Shown here in pieces: positions 24,869-34,659 of a stretch of 63,475 nt of DNA. The stretch covers positions 1 through 63,475 of the forward strand of contig JAHJOK010000043.1 of NCBI GenBank assembly GCA_018820205.1, given 5' to 3'. This stretch comes from Alphaproteobacteria bacterium. Lineage in GTDB: Bacteria; Pseudomonadota; Alphaproteobacteria; Caulobacterales; Caulobacteraceae. Numbering within the stretch: the first letter of the stretch is position 1; each line of letters begins with the position of its first letter. The position numbers and the translations under genes were made by a program. Below the pieces are notes generated by a model. That model was not told where the DNA came from, did not search any database, and worked only from the letters and a program-made list of their open reading frames with translations.

Positions 24869-26425
24869 ATGGCGCGACGCAGGGCATCCAACGACGGTTC
24901 GGCGAAACCATCCGGCGGCGGGGCCGATCCCTTTCTGCGACTGATGAGCCACGAGATGCGCACCCCCCTGAACGGGGTGATCGGAATGCTGGGCCTGTTG
25001 ACCCGTACGCGACTGGACGGCGCCCAGCGCGCCTATGCGGAGGCGGCCAAGGATTCGGCCGAACACCTTCTGGGTCTGGTCAACGACCTTCTCGACTATG
25101 CCCGGCTGGAGGCCGGCAAGCTGGAGTTCGACCCCGCCCCCGTCGATCTGGAGGCCCTGGTTCGCGGCGTCGCCGAACTTCTCAGCCCCCGGGCGCATGA
25201 GAAGGGGCTGGAGATCGTCTGGTCGGTGGCGCCGGACGCCCCCGACATCCTGGCCGACGAAGGCCGGTTGCGTCAGGTGCTGTTCAATCTGGCGGGCAAT
25301 GCGGTGAAATTCGCCGAGACCGGCGGGGTCCGTATCGCCGTTGAACGGATCGCCGGATTGGCGGCGCGACCGGAACTGGCCTTCATCATCGACGACACCG
25401 GTCCCGGCGTTCCGGTCGAGGCCCGCACCCGTATCTTCGAGGAGTTCGGGCACGTCGACGCCTCGGACGCGACCCGACACGGCGGCGCCGGCCTGGGCCT
25501 GGCCGTGGTCCGGCGTCTGGCCACGGCCATGGACGGCGCGGTGATCGTCTCGGATCGTCCGGATGCGGAGGACGGCCAGGGCGGATCCCGATTTGTCTTC
25601 CGCGCCGCCTTCGAGGCCGCGCCCGACGCAGCCGCCCGCACCGGCGACCTGCAGGGGATGTCCGTCGCCGTCCGCTCGCCGGATCCCTTCGTCCGCACCG
25701 CTGCACAGAACCAGATCGCCGCCTCGGGCGGCGTTCTCGCGACGTCGCGCAAGCCGGCGCCGGTGACCCTGGTCGACCATGCGGAAGCCGCCGCGTCCGG
25801 TTTGCCCCTGGCCGGCCTGCCACAGAGCGGACGTGGCGTCGTCCTGCTGAAACCGTCCGAGCGGGAGATGATCGCCCGCTACCGCGCCGTGGGCTTCCAC
25901 GGCTATCTGATCAAGCCGCTGCGTCGCGCCTCCCTGGTCGAACGGGTCCGCGCCGCCGCCACCGCCGGCGAGGCCGCCCCCGGCGCGCCGCGTGGCCTGC
26001 CGCCCGAGGACGACCGCGTCCTGCCGGTGCGGTTCGCGGGAACCCGGGTGCTGCTGGCCGAGGACAATCCGGTCGGCGCCCTTCTGGCCCGCACCCTGCT
26101 GCGCCGCGAAGGCTGCGTGGTCGAGACCGCCGGCACGGGCGACGAGGCCGTCGCCGCCATGAAGCGCGCCCGTTACGACCTCGTCTTCATGGACATGCGG
26201 ATGCCCGGCATGGACGGGGCCGCCGCGACCCGCGCCATTCGCGCCGCCGGCGACCGCACGCCGATCATCGCCCTGACGGCCAACGCCTTTGCCGAGGACC
26301 GTCGCATCTGTCTGGAGGCGGGCATGGACGACCATCTGGTCAAGCCGCTGGAGCTGGAGCCTCTGCGCGCCGCCCTGGCCCGCTGGACGAGCGGCGACAT
26401 CCGCGCCAAGGTCTGCGCCGCATAG
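24869..26425 (+). CDS. shkA: Soluble hybrid histidine kinase, ShkA ortholog
   Basis: The 518-residue product has no membrane segment. Domains in order are HisKA with phosphoacceptor H28 ([11 protein letters not shown]), the ATPase domain (N144, then DDTGPG and [10 protein letters not shown]), a degenerate receiver at about 262-366, a linker with D381-D382-R383, and a real receiver with D442 (VFMDMRMPG) and K492. In Caulobacter ShkA the pseudo-receiver binds c-di-GMP through R324, Y338 and a DDR linker motif. The equivalents here appear to be R332, Y346 and D381-R383. In that organism it drives the ShpA-TacA stalk relay. Numbers for ShkA are from memory. Confidence 0.85.
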   Translation: MARRRASNDGSAKPSGGGADPFLRLMSHEMRTPLNGVIGMLGLLTRTRLDGAQRAYAEAAKDSAEHLLGLVNDLLDYARLEAGKLEFDPAPVDLEALVRGVAELLSPRAHEKGLEIVWSVAPDAPDILADEGRLRQVLFNLAGNAVKFAETGGVRIAVERIAGLAARPELAFIIDDTGPGVPVEARTRIFEEFGHVDASDATRHGGAGLGLAVVRRLATAMDGAVIVSDRPDAEDGQGGSRFVFRAAFEAAPDAAARTGDLQGMSVAVRSPDPFVRTAAQNQIAASGGVLATSRKPAPVTLVDHAEAAASGLPLAGLPQSGRGVVLLKPSEREMIARYRAVGFHGYLIKPLRRASLVERVRAAATAGEAAPGAPRGLPPEDDRVLPVRFAGTRVLLAEDNPVGALLARTLLRREGCVVETAGTGDEAVAAMKRARYDLVFMDMRMPGMDGAAATRAIRAAGDRTPIIALTANAFAEDRRICLEAGMDDHLVKPLELEPLRAALARWTSGDIRAKVCAA

Positions 26426-26463
26426 GGCGCCCGGGGGCGTCACGCCCAGCCGAGTCGCCGACC

Positions 26464-28233
26464 ATGACCCAGACGCCCGTCACGCCCGAAGGTGCGCCGC
26501 CAGAGCCTGCCAGCCGGTTTGGCGGTCTCGCCGTTTATGGCGAGCGTCGCGTGTTCGTGATGCTGCTGCTGGGATTTTCGGCAGGGCTGCCGAATCTGCT
26601 GATCTTCGACACCCTGTCGGCCTGGCTGCGCGAGAGCGGCCTGTCGCTCGAGGTGATCGGATTCTTCGCTCTGGCGACCCTGAGCTATTCCCTGAAATTC
26701 ATCTGGGCCCCCCTGATCGATCGCACCCGGGTGCCGATCCTGACGCGGTTCCTGGGACACCGACGGTCGTGGATGATCGTGACCCAGGCGATCGTCATCC
26801 TGGGGCTGTGGTCCATCGCAGGACTGAACCCGGCCACGGCCCTTGGATCGGTCGCGGTGTTCGCCGTGATCGTGGGCTTCTTCGGCGCCACGCAGGACAT
26901 CGTCATCGACGCCTGGCGCATCGAGGCGTCAGACGACGCCCGTCACGGGGCGATGGCCGCTGCGTACCAGTGGGGTTATCGCGTCGCCATCATCGTCGCG
27001 GGTGCCGTGCCGCTGGTCCTGGCCGACCTGTATAACTGGAACCTGTCCTATGCCGTGATGGCCGCCCTGATGGGGATCGGGGTCGGCGGCGTATTGCTGG
27101 CGCCGCGCGAGCAGGCCCACGTCAACCGCCCGATCCCGGTCGGCGACGTGCCTTCGCGTCCGCCGCTGGAGTTGCTGGAATGGATCGCGCGTCTGGCCGT
27201 AATCCTGATCGCCGCGCTGATCATCGGATCGGGCCTGACCGGACAGGCCGATATGCTGGCCGGCGCGCTGTCGTTGATCGGACAGTCCGCCTCCGACGGC
27301 GAGGCGCTGAAGGCGGTCTGGGCGGCCAAGCCGGACGGCGCCTATCTGCAGGTCGCGGCCACGTTCGGCGGGCTGGCGCTGCTGGTCCTGGCCTGTTGGC
27401 CCATTCCAAGGGTGAAGACCCGCCCCGGCGCGTATCTGGCCGGATCGTTCGGACAGCCGGTGATGGATTTCTACCGTCGGTTCGCGGGGGTCGCGACCCT
27501 GATCCTGGCCCTGATCTGCGTCTATCGACTGGCGGATTTCGTGCTCAACATCATGAACCCCTTCTATCTGGATCTCGGGTTCACCAAGACCGAACTCGCC
27601 GAGGTGAGAAAGGTGTTCGGGGTTATCATGACCACCCTGGGCGTCTTCATCGGCGGCTGGTCCGTGGCCAGGCTGGGGCTGATCCGGACCATGGTGATCG
27701 GCGCCTTCATGAGTCCGGTGTCAAACCTGGTGTTCGCCTGGCTCGCGACCCAGGGGCCCAGCCTGTCGGCCCTGACCATCGCCATCGGCGTCGATAACAT
27801 CGCCACCGGTTACGCAGGGACCGCCCTGATCGCCTATATGTCCAGCCTGACATCGATCGGCTTCACCGCGACCCAGTACGCCCTGTTCAGTTCGCTCTAT
27901 GCCTTGCCTGGCAAGCTGATCGCATCGCAATCCGGCCGGATCGTCGAAGGATCGGCGCGCGCGGCGGAGACGGGCGGCCTGTTCGCGCCATTGAAGGGGC
28001 TTTTCACCCGCCTGCCGGCAGGTTCGCTGGTGGAGGGCGCCGCGACGAGCGGCGTCACACCGGCCGCGCTGGGCGCAGGCTATGTGGTCTTCTTCCTGTA
28101 TTCGACGGCGATCGGAATCTTCGCGATCGTCCTCGCCTTCATCGTCGCCCGCAAACAGACCGAGCTTCAGAATCGCCTGAAGACCGATGACGCCGAGACG
28201 GCCGTCGCCCAGACCGAAGGTCAGCCGTCCTGA
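26464..28233 (+). CDS. ampG: AmpG-family MFS transporter
   Basis: AmpG permeases import anhydromuropeptides for cell-wall recycling. The 589-residue product has about 12-14 membrane segments. Family marks include FSAGLPNLLIFDTLSAWLRE, YSLKFIWAPLIDRTRVPIL, GHRRSWMIVTQ, ATQDIVIDAWRIE and YMSSLTSIGFTATQYALFSSLYALPG. A long loop around residues 270-310 is an insertion relative to E. coli AmpG. The hydrophilic C terminus ends in EGQPS. It lies 38 bases after shkA. Muropeptide transport is likely but not certain for this long form. Confidence 0.85.
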   Translation: MTQTPVTPEGAPPEPASRFGGLAVYGERRVFVMLLLGFSAGLPNLLIFDTLSAWLRESGLSLEVIGFFALATLSYSLKFIWAPLIDRTRVPILTRFLGHRRSWMIVTQAIVILGLWSIAGLNPATALGSVAVFAVIVGFFGATQDIVIDAWRIEASDDARHGAMAAAYQWGYRVAIIVAGAVPLVLADLYNWNLSYAVMAALMGIGVGGVLLAPREQAHVNRPIPVGDVPSRPPLELLEWIARLAVILIAALIIGSGLTGQADMLAGALSLIGQSASDGEALKAVWAAKPDGAYLQVAATFGGLALLVLACWPIPRVKTRPGAYLAGSFGQPVMDFYRRFAGVATLILALICVYRLADFVLNIMNPFYLDLGFTKTELAEVRKVFGVIMTTLGVFIGGWSVARLGLIRTMVIGAFMSPVSNLVFAWLATQGPSLSALTIAIGVDNIATGYAGTALIAYMSSLTSIGFTATQYALFSSLYALPGKLIASQSGRIVEGSARAAETGGLFAPLKGLFTRLPAGSLVEGAATSGVTPAALGAGYVVFFLYSTAIGIFAIVLAFIVARKQTELQNRLKTDDAETAVAQTEGQPS

Positions 28234-28240
28234 CCGGATC

Positions 28241-30601
28241 CTATTCGGCCGTCGGCGGGACCGAGGTCATCGAGCGTTCGGCCGCCGCGCTGGGATGGGG
28301 CGGGGCCGCCTCGTCCTGGGGTTCGAAATCGACGCTGACGCCCTCTTCATAGGCGGCGAAGGTGGCGGCGGTGATGATCTCGGACACCGAGGCGCCCAGC
28401 GAGACGATCTGCACCGACTTCTCCAGCCCGACCAGCAGCGGACCGATCACGGTCGCCCCGCCCAGGGCCTGGACCAACTGGGTCGAGATGGCGGCGGAAT
28501 GCAGCGCCGGCATGACCAGCACATTGGCCTCGCGCGACAGGCGCATGAACGGATAGTTGGACCGCAGGGCCGGATCGATGGCCAGTTCGGGCGGCATCTC
28601 GCCCTCGTACTCGAAATCGACGCCGCGTTGATCCAGGATCCGGATCGCCTCGCGCACCTTGTCGCCGCGTTCGCCCGGCGGGTTGCCGAAGGTGGAATAG
28701 GACAGGAAGGCCACGCGTGGCGTGCGACCCAGCTTGCGCACGGTCGCGGCCGCCTGGACGGCGATTTCGGCCAGTTCCTCGGCCGAGGGCAGCTCGTGGA
28801 TCGAGGTGTCGGCCACGAACAGGGTGCGGCCCTTGGCCAGGACGATCGACAGGCCGATCAGGCTTTCCTTCACGTCCAGGACGCGCAGGACCTCTTTCAG
28901 AACCATGTTGAAGTTACGCGTCGTGCCGGTGACGACGGCATCCGCCTGACCGCGCGCCACCATGGCGGCGGCGAAATAGTTGCGGTCCTGATTGATCATC
29001 CGCTGCACGTCACGACGCAGATAGCCGCGGCGTTGCAGCTTGCCGTAGAGCCAGTCGGTGTATTCGTCGTTCATTTCCGACACGCGGGCGTTCACGATCT
29101 CGATGCCCAGTTCGTCGAACTCGAGCCCGGCCTCGGCCGCATTCTGGCGGATCAGATCCTCGCGACCCAGCAGGACGGGCGTGCCGAGTTCGGCCTGTTT
29201 GAAGGCCCAGGCCGCGCGGATGACGGTGGTTTCCTCGCCCTCGGCGAAGACGACCCGCTTGTTCGGCGCGGCGCGCACGGCGGACGATATCTTCTGCATC
29301 AGCGCCGCCGACGGATCGACCCGTTGGCGCAGGGCCGACCGGTAGGCATCCATGTCGTCGATGTTGACGCGGGCCACGCCGGTGTCCATCGCCGCCTGGG
29401 CGACGAACGGCGGAATGTACCAGATCAGGCGCGGATCGAAGGGGGTGGGGATGATGTAGTCGCGGCCGAACTTGAGCTTGCGGCCCGAATAGGCGGCGGC
29501 GACCTCGTCGGGCACGTCCTCGCGGGCCAGCTGGGCCAGGGCCTGGGCGCAGGCCATCTTCATCTCGTGGTTCACCCGCCGGGCGCGAACATCGAGCGCG
29601 CCCCGGAAGATGTAGGGAAAGCCCAGGACGTTGTTGACCTGGTTCACATAGTCGGACCGGCCGGTGGCCATGATCGCATCGGAGCGCACGGACAGCACGT
29701 CTTCGGGGGTGATCTCGGGGTCGGGATTGGCCATGGCGAAGATGATCGGATTGGGCGCCATCGAGGCGACCATCTCCTTGGTGATGGCGCCCTTGGCGGC
29801 GAGGCCCAGCACCACGTCGGCGCCGACCATGGCCTCGGCCAGGGTCCGAAGTGGCGTGTCGGTGGCGTGCGCCGCCTTCCACTGGTCCATCTCGGCGCGA
29901 CCCTTGTAGACCACGCCGTCGCGGTCGACGATCACGGTGTTCTCGGCCTTGACCCCCATCGCCTTCATCAGGCCGATCGACGACAGGCCCGCCGCGCCGG
30001 CGCCGGCCAGAACGACCTTCATGTCCTCCAGCTTCTTGCCAACGATATAGGCCGCGTTGATCAAGCCGGCGGTCGAGATGATGGCCGTGCCGTGCTGGTC
30101 GTCATGGAAGACGGGGATGTCCAGCAGATCCTGAAGCTCGCTTTCGATCACGAAACATTCGGGGGATTTGATATCCTCCAGATTGATGCCGCCCCAGGTG
30201 TCGCCGATGTTCTTGACCACGGTGATGAACTCGTCCGGGTCGGTGGTCTTGACCTCGACATCGAAGCTGTCGACGTCGGCGAACCGTTTGAACAGGACCG
30301 ACTTGCCCTCCATCACCGGCTTGGACGCCATATGACCCAGGTTGCCCAGGCCTAGAATCGCCGTGCCGTTCGAGATCACCGCGACCAGATTGCCTTTGGA
30401 CGTATAGTCATAGGCCCGGTCGGCGTCCTCGGCGATCGCCAGAACGGGGATCGCCACGCCGGGCGAATAGGCCAGTGACAGATCGCGCTGGGTCGCCATC
30501 GGCTTGGTCGGCGCCATCGAGATCTTGCCCGGCGTCGGGTGCTGGTGAAAATCCAGCGCATCCTGGTCGGAAAAGGTCTGTTTGTCGGTCAGGTCGGGCA
30601 T
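28241..30601 (-). CDS. maeB: NADP-dependent malic enzyme (MaeB type, with phosphotransacetylase-like domain)
   Basis: It decarboxylates malate to pyruvate with NADP. The 786-residue length fits the long bacterial type. The N-terminal malic enzyme domain has LAYSPGVAIPVLAIAED, VFHDDQHGTAI and the nucleotide-binding VVLAGAGAAGLSSIGLM. The C-terminal half (from about residue 440) has the phosphotransacetylase-like fold (KRVVFAEGEETTVIRAAW; ANVLVMPALHSAAISTQLVQ). That half is regulatory in the family and binds acetyl-CoA. The gene is complete. It converges on ampG. Confidence 0.96.
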   Translation of the reverse strand: MPDLTDKQTFSDQDALDFHQHPTPGKISMAPTKPMATQRDLSLAYSPGVAIPVLAIAEDADRAYDYTSKGNLVAVISNGTAILGLGNLGHMASKPVMEGKSVLFKRFADVDSFDVEVKTTDPDEFITVVKNIGDTWGGINLEDIKSPECFVIESELQDLLDIPVFHDDQHGTAIISTAGLINAAYIVGKKLEDMKVVLAGAGAAGLSSIGLMKAMGVKAENTVIVDRDGVVYKGRAEMDQWKAAHATDTPLRTLAEAMVGADVVLGLAAKGAITKEMVASMAPNPIIFAMANPDPEITPEDVLSVRSDAIMATGRSDYVNQVNNVLGFPYIFRGALDVRARRVNHEMKMACAQALAQLAREDVPDEVAAAYSGRKLKFGRDYIIPTPFDPRLIWYIPPFVAQAAMDTGVARVNIDDMDAYRSALRQRVDPSAALMQKISSAVRAAPNKRVVFAEGEETTVIRAAWAFKQAELGTPVLLGREDLIRQNAAEAGLEFDELGIEIVNARVSEMNDEYTDWLYGKLQRRGYLRRDVQRMINQDRNYFAAAMVARGQADAVVTGTTRNFNMVLKEVLRVLDVKESLIGLSIVLAKGRTLFVADTSIHELPSAEELAEIAVQAAATVRKLGRTPRVAFLSYSTFGNPPGERGDKVREAIRILDQRGVDFEYEGEMPPELAIDPALRSNYPFMRLSREANVLVMPALHSAAISTQLVQALGGATVIGPLLVGLEKSVQIVSLGASVSEIITAATFAAYEEGVSVDFEPQDEAAPPHPSAAAERSMTSVPPTAE

Positions 30602-30693
30602 CGGGCGCTTTCGGGCATCGGGAACCCGAATGTCCTAGAGCGGCGGTCGCGAACCGACAACCGTTGACGCCACGGAAGCCGCGTTCATCCGGC

Positions 30694-31530
30694 TCAGAGC
30701 GTCAGCACGCCGGTCCGCTCGACCTCGACCGGGCCAGTCATCAGGACGTGGCCGGTTTCCTCGTCCCAGACGATTTCCAGCTCGCCGCCATCGACGACGA
30801 CGGTCGCGCTGCGCCCCGTCAGCCCTCGCCGAGCACTAGCGACCAGGGCCGCGCAGGCGCCGGTGCCACAGGCCCGGGTCAGGCCGGCCCCGCGTTCCCA
30901 GACGCGCAACCGGATGCGATCGGGGGCCAGCACGTTGGCGAACCCCACGTTCACGCCCTGCGGGAACAGCGGATGGTGTTCGATCAGGGAGCCGGAGCCG
31001 GTCACGAAGGCGTCGTCCTGGCGGTCGGTGAAGAAGACCACGTGCGGATTGCCCATCGAGACCGCGCCAGGCGTATGCAGCACAGGGTCGTCGATCGGCC
31101 CGACCTGCAGCTCGATGCCGCGGGTGTCCATTTCCTCGGCCAGGGGGATCTCGCGCCAGTCCAGCCGGGGCGCGCCCATGTCGACGGTGATCCGGTGATC
31201 GCCCGCACGCCGCGCCGTGGTCTGACCGCCAAGCGTGTCGACGACGACACTGTCGGCGCCGTTCGCCTGCATCAGCATCCAGCCGACGCAGCGCAGGGCG
31301 TTGCCGCAGGTCTCGACCACGCCGCCATCGGCGTTCCACACCCGCATGAAGGCGTCGGCCGTGCCGGACGGCTCGATGGCGATCAACTGATCGAACCCCT
31401 GTCCGGTGGTTCGGTCCGCCAGGGCCCGCACCGCGTCGTCGCCGGGCGCGAACGGCGTGGTCAAGGCATTGACCACGACGAAGTCGTTGCCGGCGCCGTT
31501 CATCTTCACAAAGGGAGTGGGCGCGCTCAT
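30694..31530 (-). CDS. dapF: Diaminopimelate epimerase
   Basis: It converts LL- to meso-diaminopimelate for lysine and peptidoglycan. The 278-residue product has FVKMNGAGNDFVVVNA at the start and the two active cysteines C75 (ETCGNALRC) and C221 (RACGTGACAALVA), both in their conserved settings. PHVVFF precedes the second half. The start ATG at 31530 fits the family; the open frame upstream runs through the neighbouring gene on the other strand and is a shadow. It is divergent from the potassium channel gene, with 57 bases between the starts. Confidence 0.96.
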   Translation of the reverse strand: MSAPTPFVKMNGAGNDFVVVNALTTPFAPGDDAVRALADRTTGQGFDQLIAIEPSGTADAFMRVWNADGGVVETCGNALRCVGWMLMQANGADSVVVDTLGGQTTARRAGDHRITVDMGAPRLDWREIPLAEEMDTRGIELQVGPIDDPVLHTPGAVSMGNPHVVFFTDRQDDAFVTGSGSLIEHHPLFPQGVNVGFANVLAPDRIRLRVWERGAGLTRACGTGACAALVASARRGLTGRSATVVVDGGELEIVWDEETGHVLMTGPVEVERTGVLTL

Positions 31531-31587
31531 GACGCGCATATAGGCCGAACGGTGGCCTTCGTCAGCCTGCGGCCCTAGATACAGGCC

Positions 31588-32388
31588 ATGACCTCCACTG
31601 ATCGGCCCCGCGAAGGGGGTCTGCGCCTGCGGGCCCGGCTGCGGGCGCTCTATCACGGTTCGTCGCAGACGGCGGTGCGGTTCCGCTTGGCGGTGCTGGT
31701 CATCGACATGATCATCATCGCCTTCTTCATCGCCGCGCCTCTGCTGAAGAACAGCATCCTGGCCTTCTATGTCGTCGATTATGTGATCGCCTGTCTGCTG
31801 GCGCTGGATCTGGCGGCGCGGGCCCTGGCCTGGGCCGATCTGAAGGACTGGCTGAAACGGCCGATCGTCTGGGTCGATCTGTTCATCCTGGCGACCCTGC
31901 TGTTCCCGGCCTGGCTGTTCAACCTCGGTTTCCTGCGGGTGATCCGGCTGTGGACCCTGGTCAACTCCGACTTCTTCTGGCGCACCATCGGCCGCAAATA
32001 CGACGACACGCGGGTGGAGGACACGACGCGGGCCGTGGTCGCCCTGGTGACCTTCGTCTTCGTCGCGACCGGGTTCGTCTACACCAGCTTCATGGGTCGG
32101 TATGAGGGGATCAGCGGCTGGATCGACGCCCTGTATTTCACCGTCACCAGCCTGACCACGACCGGATACGGCGATATCCTGCTGCCGGGGGCCTGGGGGC
32201 GGATCGTCTCGATCGTCATCATGCTGGTGGGGGTGACCCTGTTCGTGCGTCTGGGCCAGACCCTGCTGAGGCCGCACAAGGTGCGTCATCCCTGCGATCG
32301 CTGCGGTCTTCAGGTTCACGACCCGGACGCCGTCCACTGCAAGGCCTGCGGCAACCTGTTGTGCATCCCCGACGAAGGCAGCCACTGA
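31588..32388 (+). CDS. Potassium-channel-like membrane protein with C-terminal zinc ribbon
   Basis: The 266-residue product looks like a voltage-gated-type ion channel subunit. Six membrane segments run from about residue 32 to 222. The selectivity filter TTTGYGD lies in SLTTTGYGDILLPG. The S4-like segment LGFLRVIRLWTLV has few charges. After the last helix comes a cytosolic zinc ribbon, CDRCGLQVHDPDAVHCKAC, with four cysteines in two pairs. Zinc ribbons on channels are uncommon; they could sense metal or redox state. The function and gating are not known. It is divergent from dapF. Confidence 0.8.
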   Translation: MTSTDRPREGGLRLRARLRALYHGSSQTAVRFRLAVLVIDMIIIAFFIAAPLLKNSILAFYVVDYVIACLLALDLAARALAWADLKDWLKRPIVWVDLFILATLLFPAWLFNLGFLRVIRLWTLVNSDFFWRTIGRKYDDTRVEDTTRAVVALVTFVFVATGFVYTSFMGRYEGISGWIDALYFTVTSLTTTGYGDILLPGAWGRIVSIVIMLVGVTLFVRLGQTLLRPHKVRHPCDRCGLQVHDPDAVHCKACGNLLCIPDEGSH

Positions 32389-32482
32389 AAGGTGCGGATG
32401 ACAAATCGGTAAGGTGGCGGTTCGCCGCCTTGCCGCGGGCGGGTCCGGTCTTAAGGTGCCGCGACCCAAACAGGACACGCCC

Positions 32483-34648
32483 ATGATCCGTCGCGCCGCG
32501 CTCGCCCTGCTCGCCTCCACCGCCTTCGGAGCTCCCGCCATCGCCCAGACGCCTCCCAATCCGCCCCTGGTCGAGGGCGGTTTCGCCACCACCGACGCGA
32601 CCGATCCCTACCTGTGGCTGGAAGAGATCGACGGCGAACGCGCCATGGCCTGGGTCGAAGAGCACAACAGCCGCTCGCTCGGCGTGCTGCAGGGCGATCC
32701 GCGCTACGAAGGCCTGCACGAACAGGCTTTGGCCCTGGTTCAGGCGCGGGACCGCATTCCGTCGCCGGGCTTCACCCACGACGGCATGATCGACAATTTC
32801 TGGCAGGACGCGACCCATGTGCGCGGCGTCTGGCGGCGCACGACGATCGACAGCTACCGCACCGACGCGCCGGAGTGGGAGACCATCCTGGACATCGACG
32901 CCCTGTCCGAAGCCGAGGGCAAGAATTGGGTTTACAAGGGCGCGTCCTGCCTGCCGCCGGAAGAGCGGCTGTGCCTGATCTCCCTCTCCGACGGCGGCAA
33001 GGATGCGGTCGTGATCCGCGAATACGATTCCGAGGCCCGCGCCTTCGTCGAAGGCGGCTTCGAACTGCCGGAGTCAAAAGGCGGGGCGACCTGGATCGAC
33101 GCCGACACCCTGCTGATCGCCCGCGATTTCGGCGAGGGCAGTCTGACCTCCTCGGGCTATCCGATGATCGTCAAACGGCTGCGGCGGGGCCAGACGATCG
33201 ATCAGGCCGAGACCCTGTTCACCGGCCAGCCGTCCGACGTCTCGGTCGGGGCGGGAACGCTGCGCGACGCCGACGGGGTGATCCAGGCGGTGATCATCAA
33301 CCGGGGCGTCAGCTTCTATGAGGGCGAAACCCACCTGCTGAACGCGGACGGGACCACCACGCGGCTGCGGCTGCCGGACAAGTCCGACATCGACGCCCTG
33401 GTGCAGGGCCAGCTGGTCGTGACGATCAAACAGGACTGGACCGCGCCCTCGGGACAGGCGTTCAAGACCGGCGATGTCGTGGCCTGGACGCTGGACGCCT
33501 GGCTGGCCGATCAGGCGTCGCCCGCCCGGCTGGTCATCCGCCCCGGTCCGCGCGAGGCGGTGGAGGCCATCAACGCCACCCGCAACAAGCTGGTCGTGGC
33601 CCTGTACGAAAACGTTCGCGGCGCGGCCTATGTCTATCAGCCGAACCCGTCCGGCGAATGGTCACGCACCCGTCTGGACCTGCCCGAGAACGCCACCGTG
33701 GGGCTGGGTTCAGCGTCGGAACAGGACGATCGAATCTTCGTAAGCGTGGCCGGATACCTGACGCCCTCGACCCTGTCGCTGGTCGATGCGGCGACGGGCC
33801 AGATGGCCCAGGTCAAGTCGATCCCGGCCAAGTTCGACGCCGACGGCATGACGGTGGAACAGTTCGAGGCCCGCTCGGCCGACGGCACGATGATCCCCTA
33901 TTTCGTGGTGCATCGCGACGACATGGCGATGGACGGCACGAATGCGACCCTGCTGTACGGCTATGGCGGGTTTCAGGTGTCGATGCTGCCCGGATATTCG
34001 CCCACGGTCGGCAAGCTGTGGCTGGAGCGCGGCGGGGTCTATGTCGTGGCCAACACGCGCGGCGGCGGCGAGTTCGGGCCCAACTGGCACGATGCGGCCC
34101 TGCAACAGAACCGCCAGCGGGCGCATGAGGATTTCCAGGCCGTGGCCCTGGACCTGATCGACAGGAACATCACCAGCCAGCCGCATCTGGGCATCATGGG
34201 CGGGTCGCAGGGCGGCCTGTTCATGGGGGCGATGCTGACCCAGAGGCCGGACCTGATCAACGCGGCGGTCATCCAGGTGCCTCTGTTCGACATGTTCCGC
34301 TTTCACCGACTGCTGGCCGGGGCGTCCTGGCGGGCTGAATACGGCGATCCGGACATCCCCGAACAGCGCGCCTGGATCGGCGAATATTCGCCCTATCAGA
34401 ATCTGCGCGCGGGCCAGCCTTATCCGGAAGTCTTCATCCACACCTCGACCAAGGATGACCGGGTTCATCCGGGCCATGCCCGAAAGGCGGCCGCGCGGAT
34501 GGAGGCGCTGGGCTATCCGGTGCTGTTCTACGAGAACACCGACGGCGGCCACGCGGCGGGAGCCAATCTGCGCGAAACGGCACGTCGGATCGCGCTGGAA
34601 TACACCTATCTGACGCGCCGGCTGATGGACGAGCCGGCGCAGGAATAG
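32483..34648 (+). CDS. Secreted S9 prolyl oligopeptidase, copy 1
   Basis: The 721-residue product has a signal peptide (MIRRAALALLASTAFGAPAIA, cut near AQT). It has a beta-propeller domain (about 100-420) and an alpha/beta hydrolase domain with the triad S575 (GGSQGG), the aspartate of the DDRV motif near 658-659, and H690 (DGGHAAG). Prolyl oligopeptidases cut proline-containing peptides under about 30 residues, and the signal points to the periplasm. The next gene encodes a paralog, starting only 11 bases after this stop, so the pair is a tandem duplication and one operon. The start at 32483 follows the signal peptide. Confidence 0.93.
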   Translation: MIRRAALALLASTAFGAPAIAQTPPNPPLVEGGFATTDATDPYLWLEEIDGERAMAWVEEHNSRSLGVLQGDPRYEGLHEQALALVQARDRIPSPGFTHDGMIDNFWQDATHVRGVWRRTTIDSYRTDAPEWETILDIDALSEAEGKNWVYKGASCLPPEERLCLISLSDGGKDAVVIREYDSEARAFVEGGFELPESKGGATWIDADTLLIARDFGEGSLTSSGYPMIVKRLRRGQTIDQAETLFTGQPSDVSVGAGTLRDADGVIQAVIINRGVSFYEGETHLLNADGTTTRLRLPDKSDIDALVQGQLVVTIKQDWTAPSGQAFKTGDVVAWTLDAWLADQASPARLVIRPGPREAVEAINATRNKLVVALYENVRGAAYVYQPNPSGEWSRTRLDLPENATVGLGSASEQDDRIFVSVAGYLTPSTLSLVDAATGQMAQVKSIPAKFDADGMTVEQFEARSADGTMIPYFVVHRDDMAMDGTNATLLYGYGGFQVSMLPGYSPTVGKLWLERGGVYVVANTRGGGEFGPNWHDAALQQNRQRAHEDFQAVALDLIDRNITSQPHLGIMGGSQGGLFMGAMLTQRPDLINAAVIQVPLFDMFRFHRLLAGASWRAEYGDPDIPEQRAWIGEYSPYQNLRAGQPYPEVFIHTSTKDDRVHPGHARKAAARMEALGYPVLFYENTDGGHAAGANLRETARRIALEYTYLTRRLMDEPAQE

Positions 34649-34659
34649 CGGAGAGTTTG

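Noticed and set aside
28187..30355. 722-codon open frame opposite the malic enzyme
   Set aside because: The real gene on the other strand has clear motifs; the frame is histidine/glycine-rich noise.
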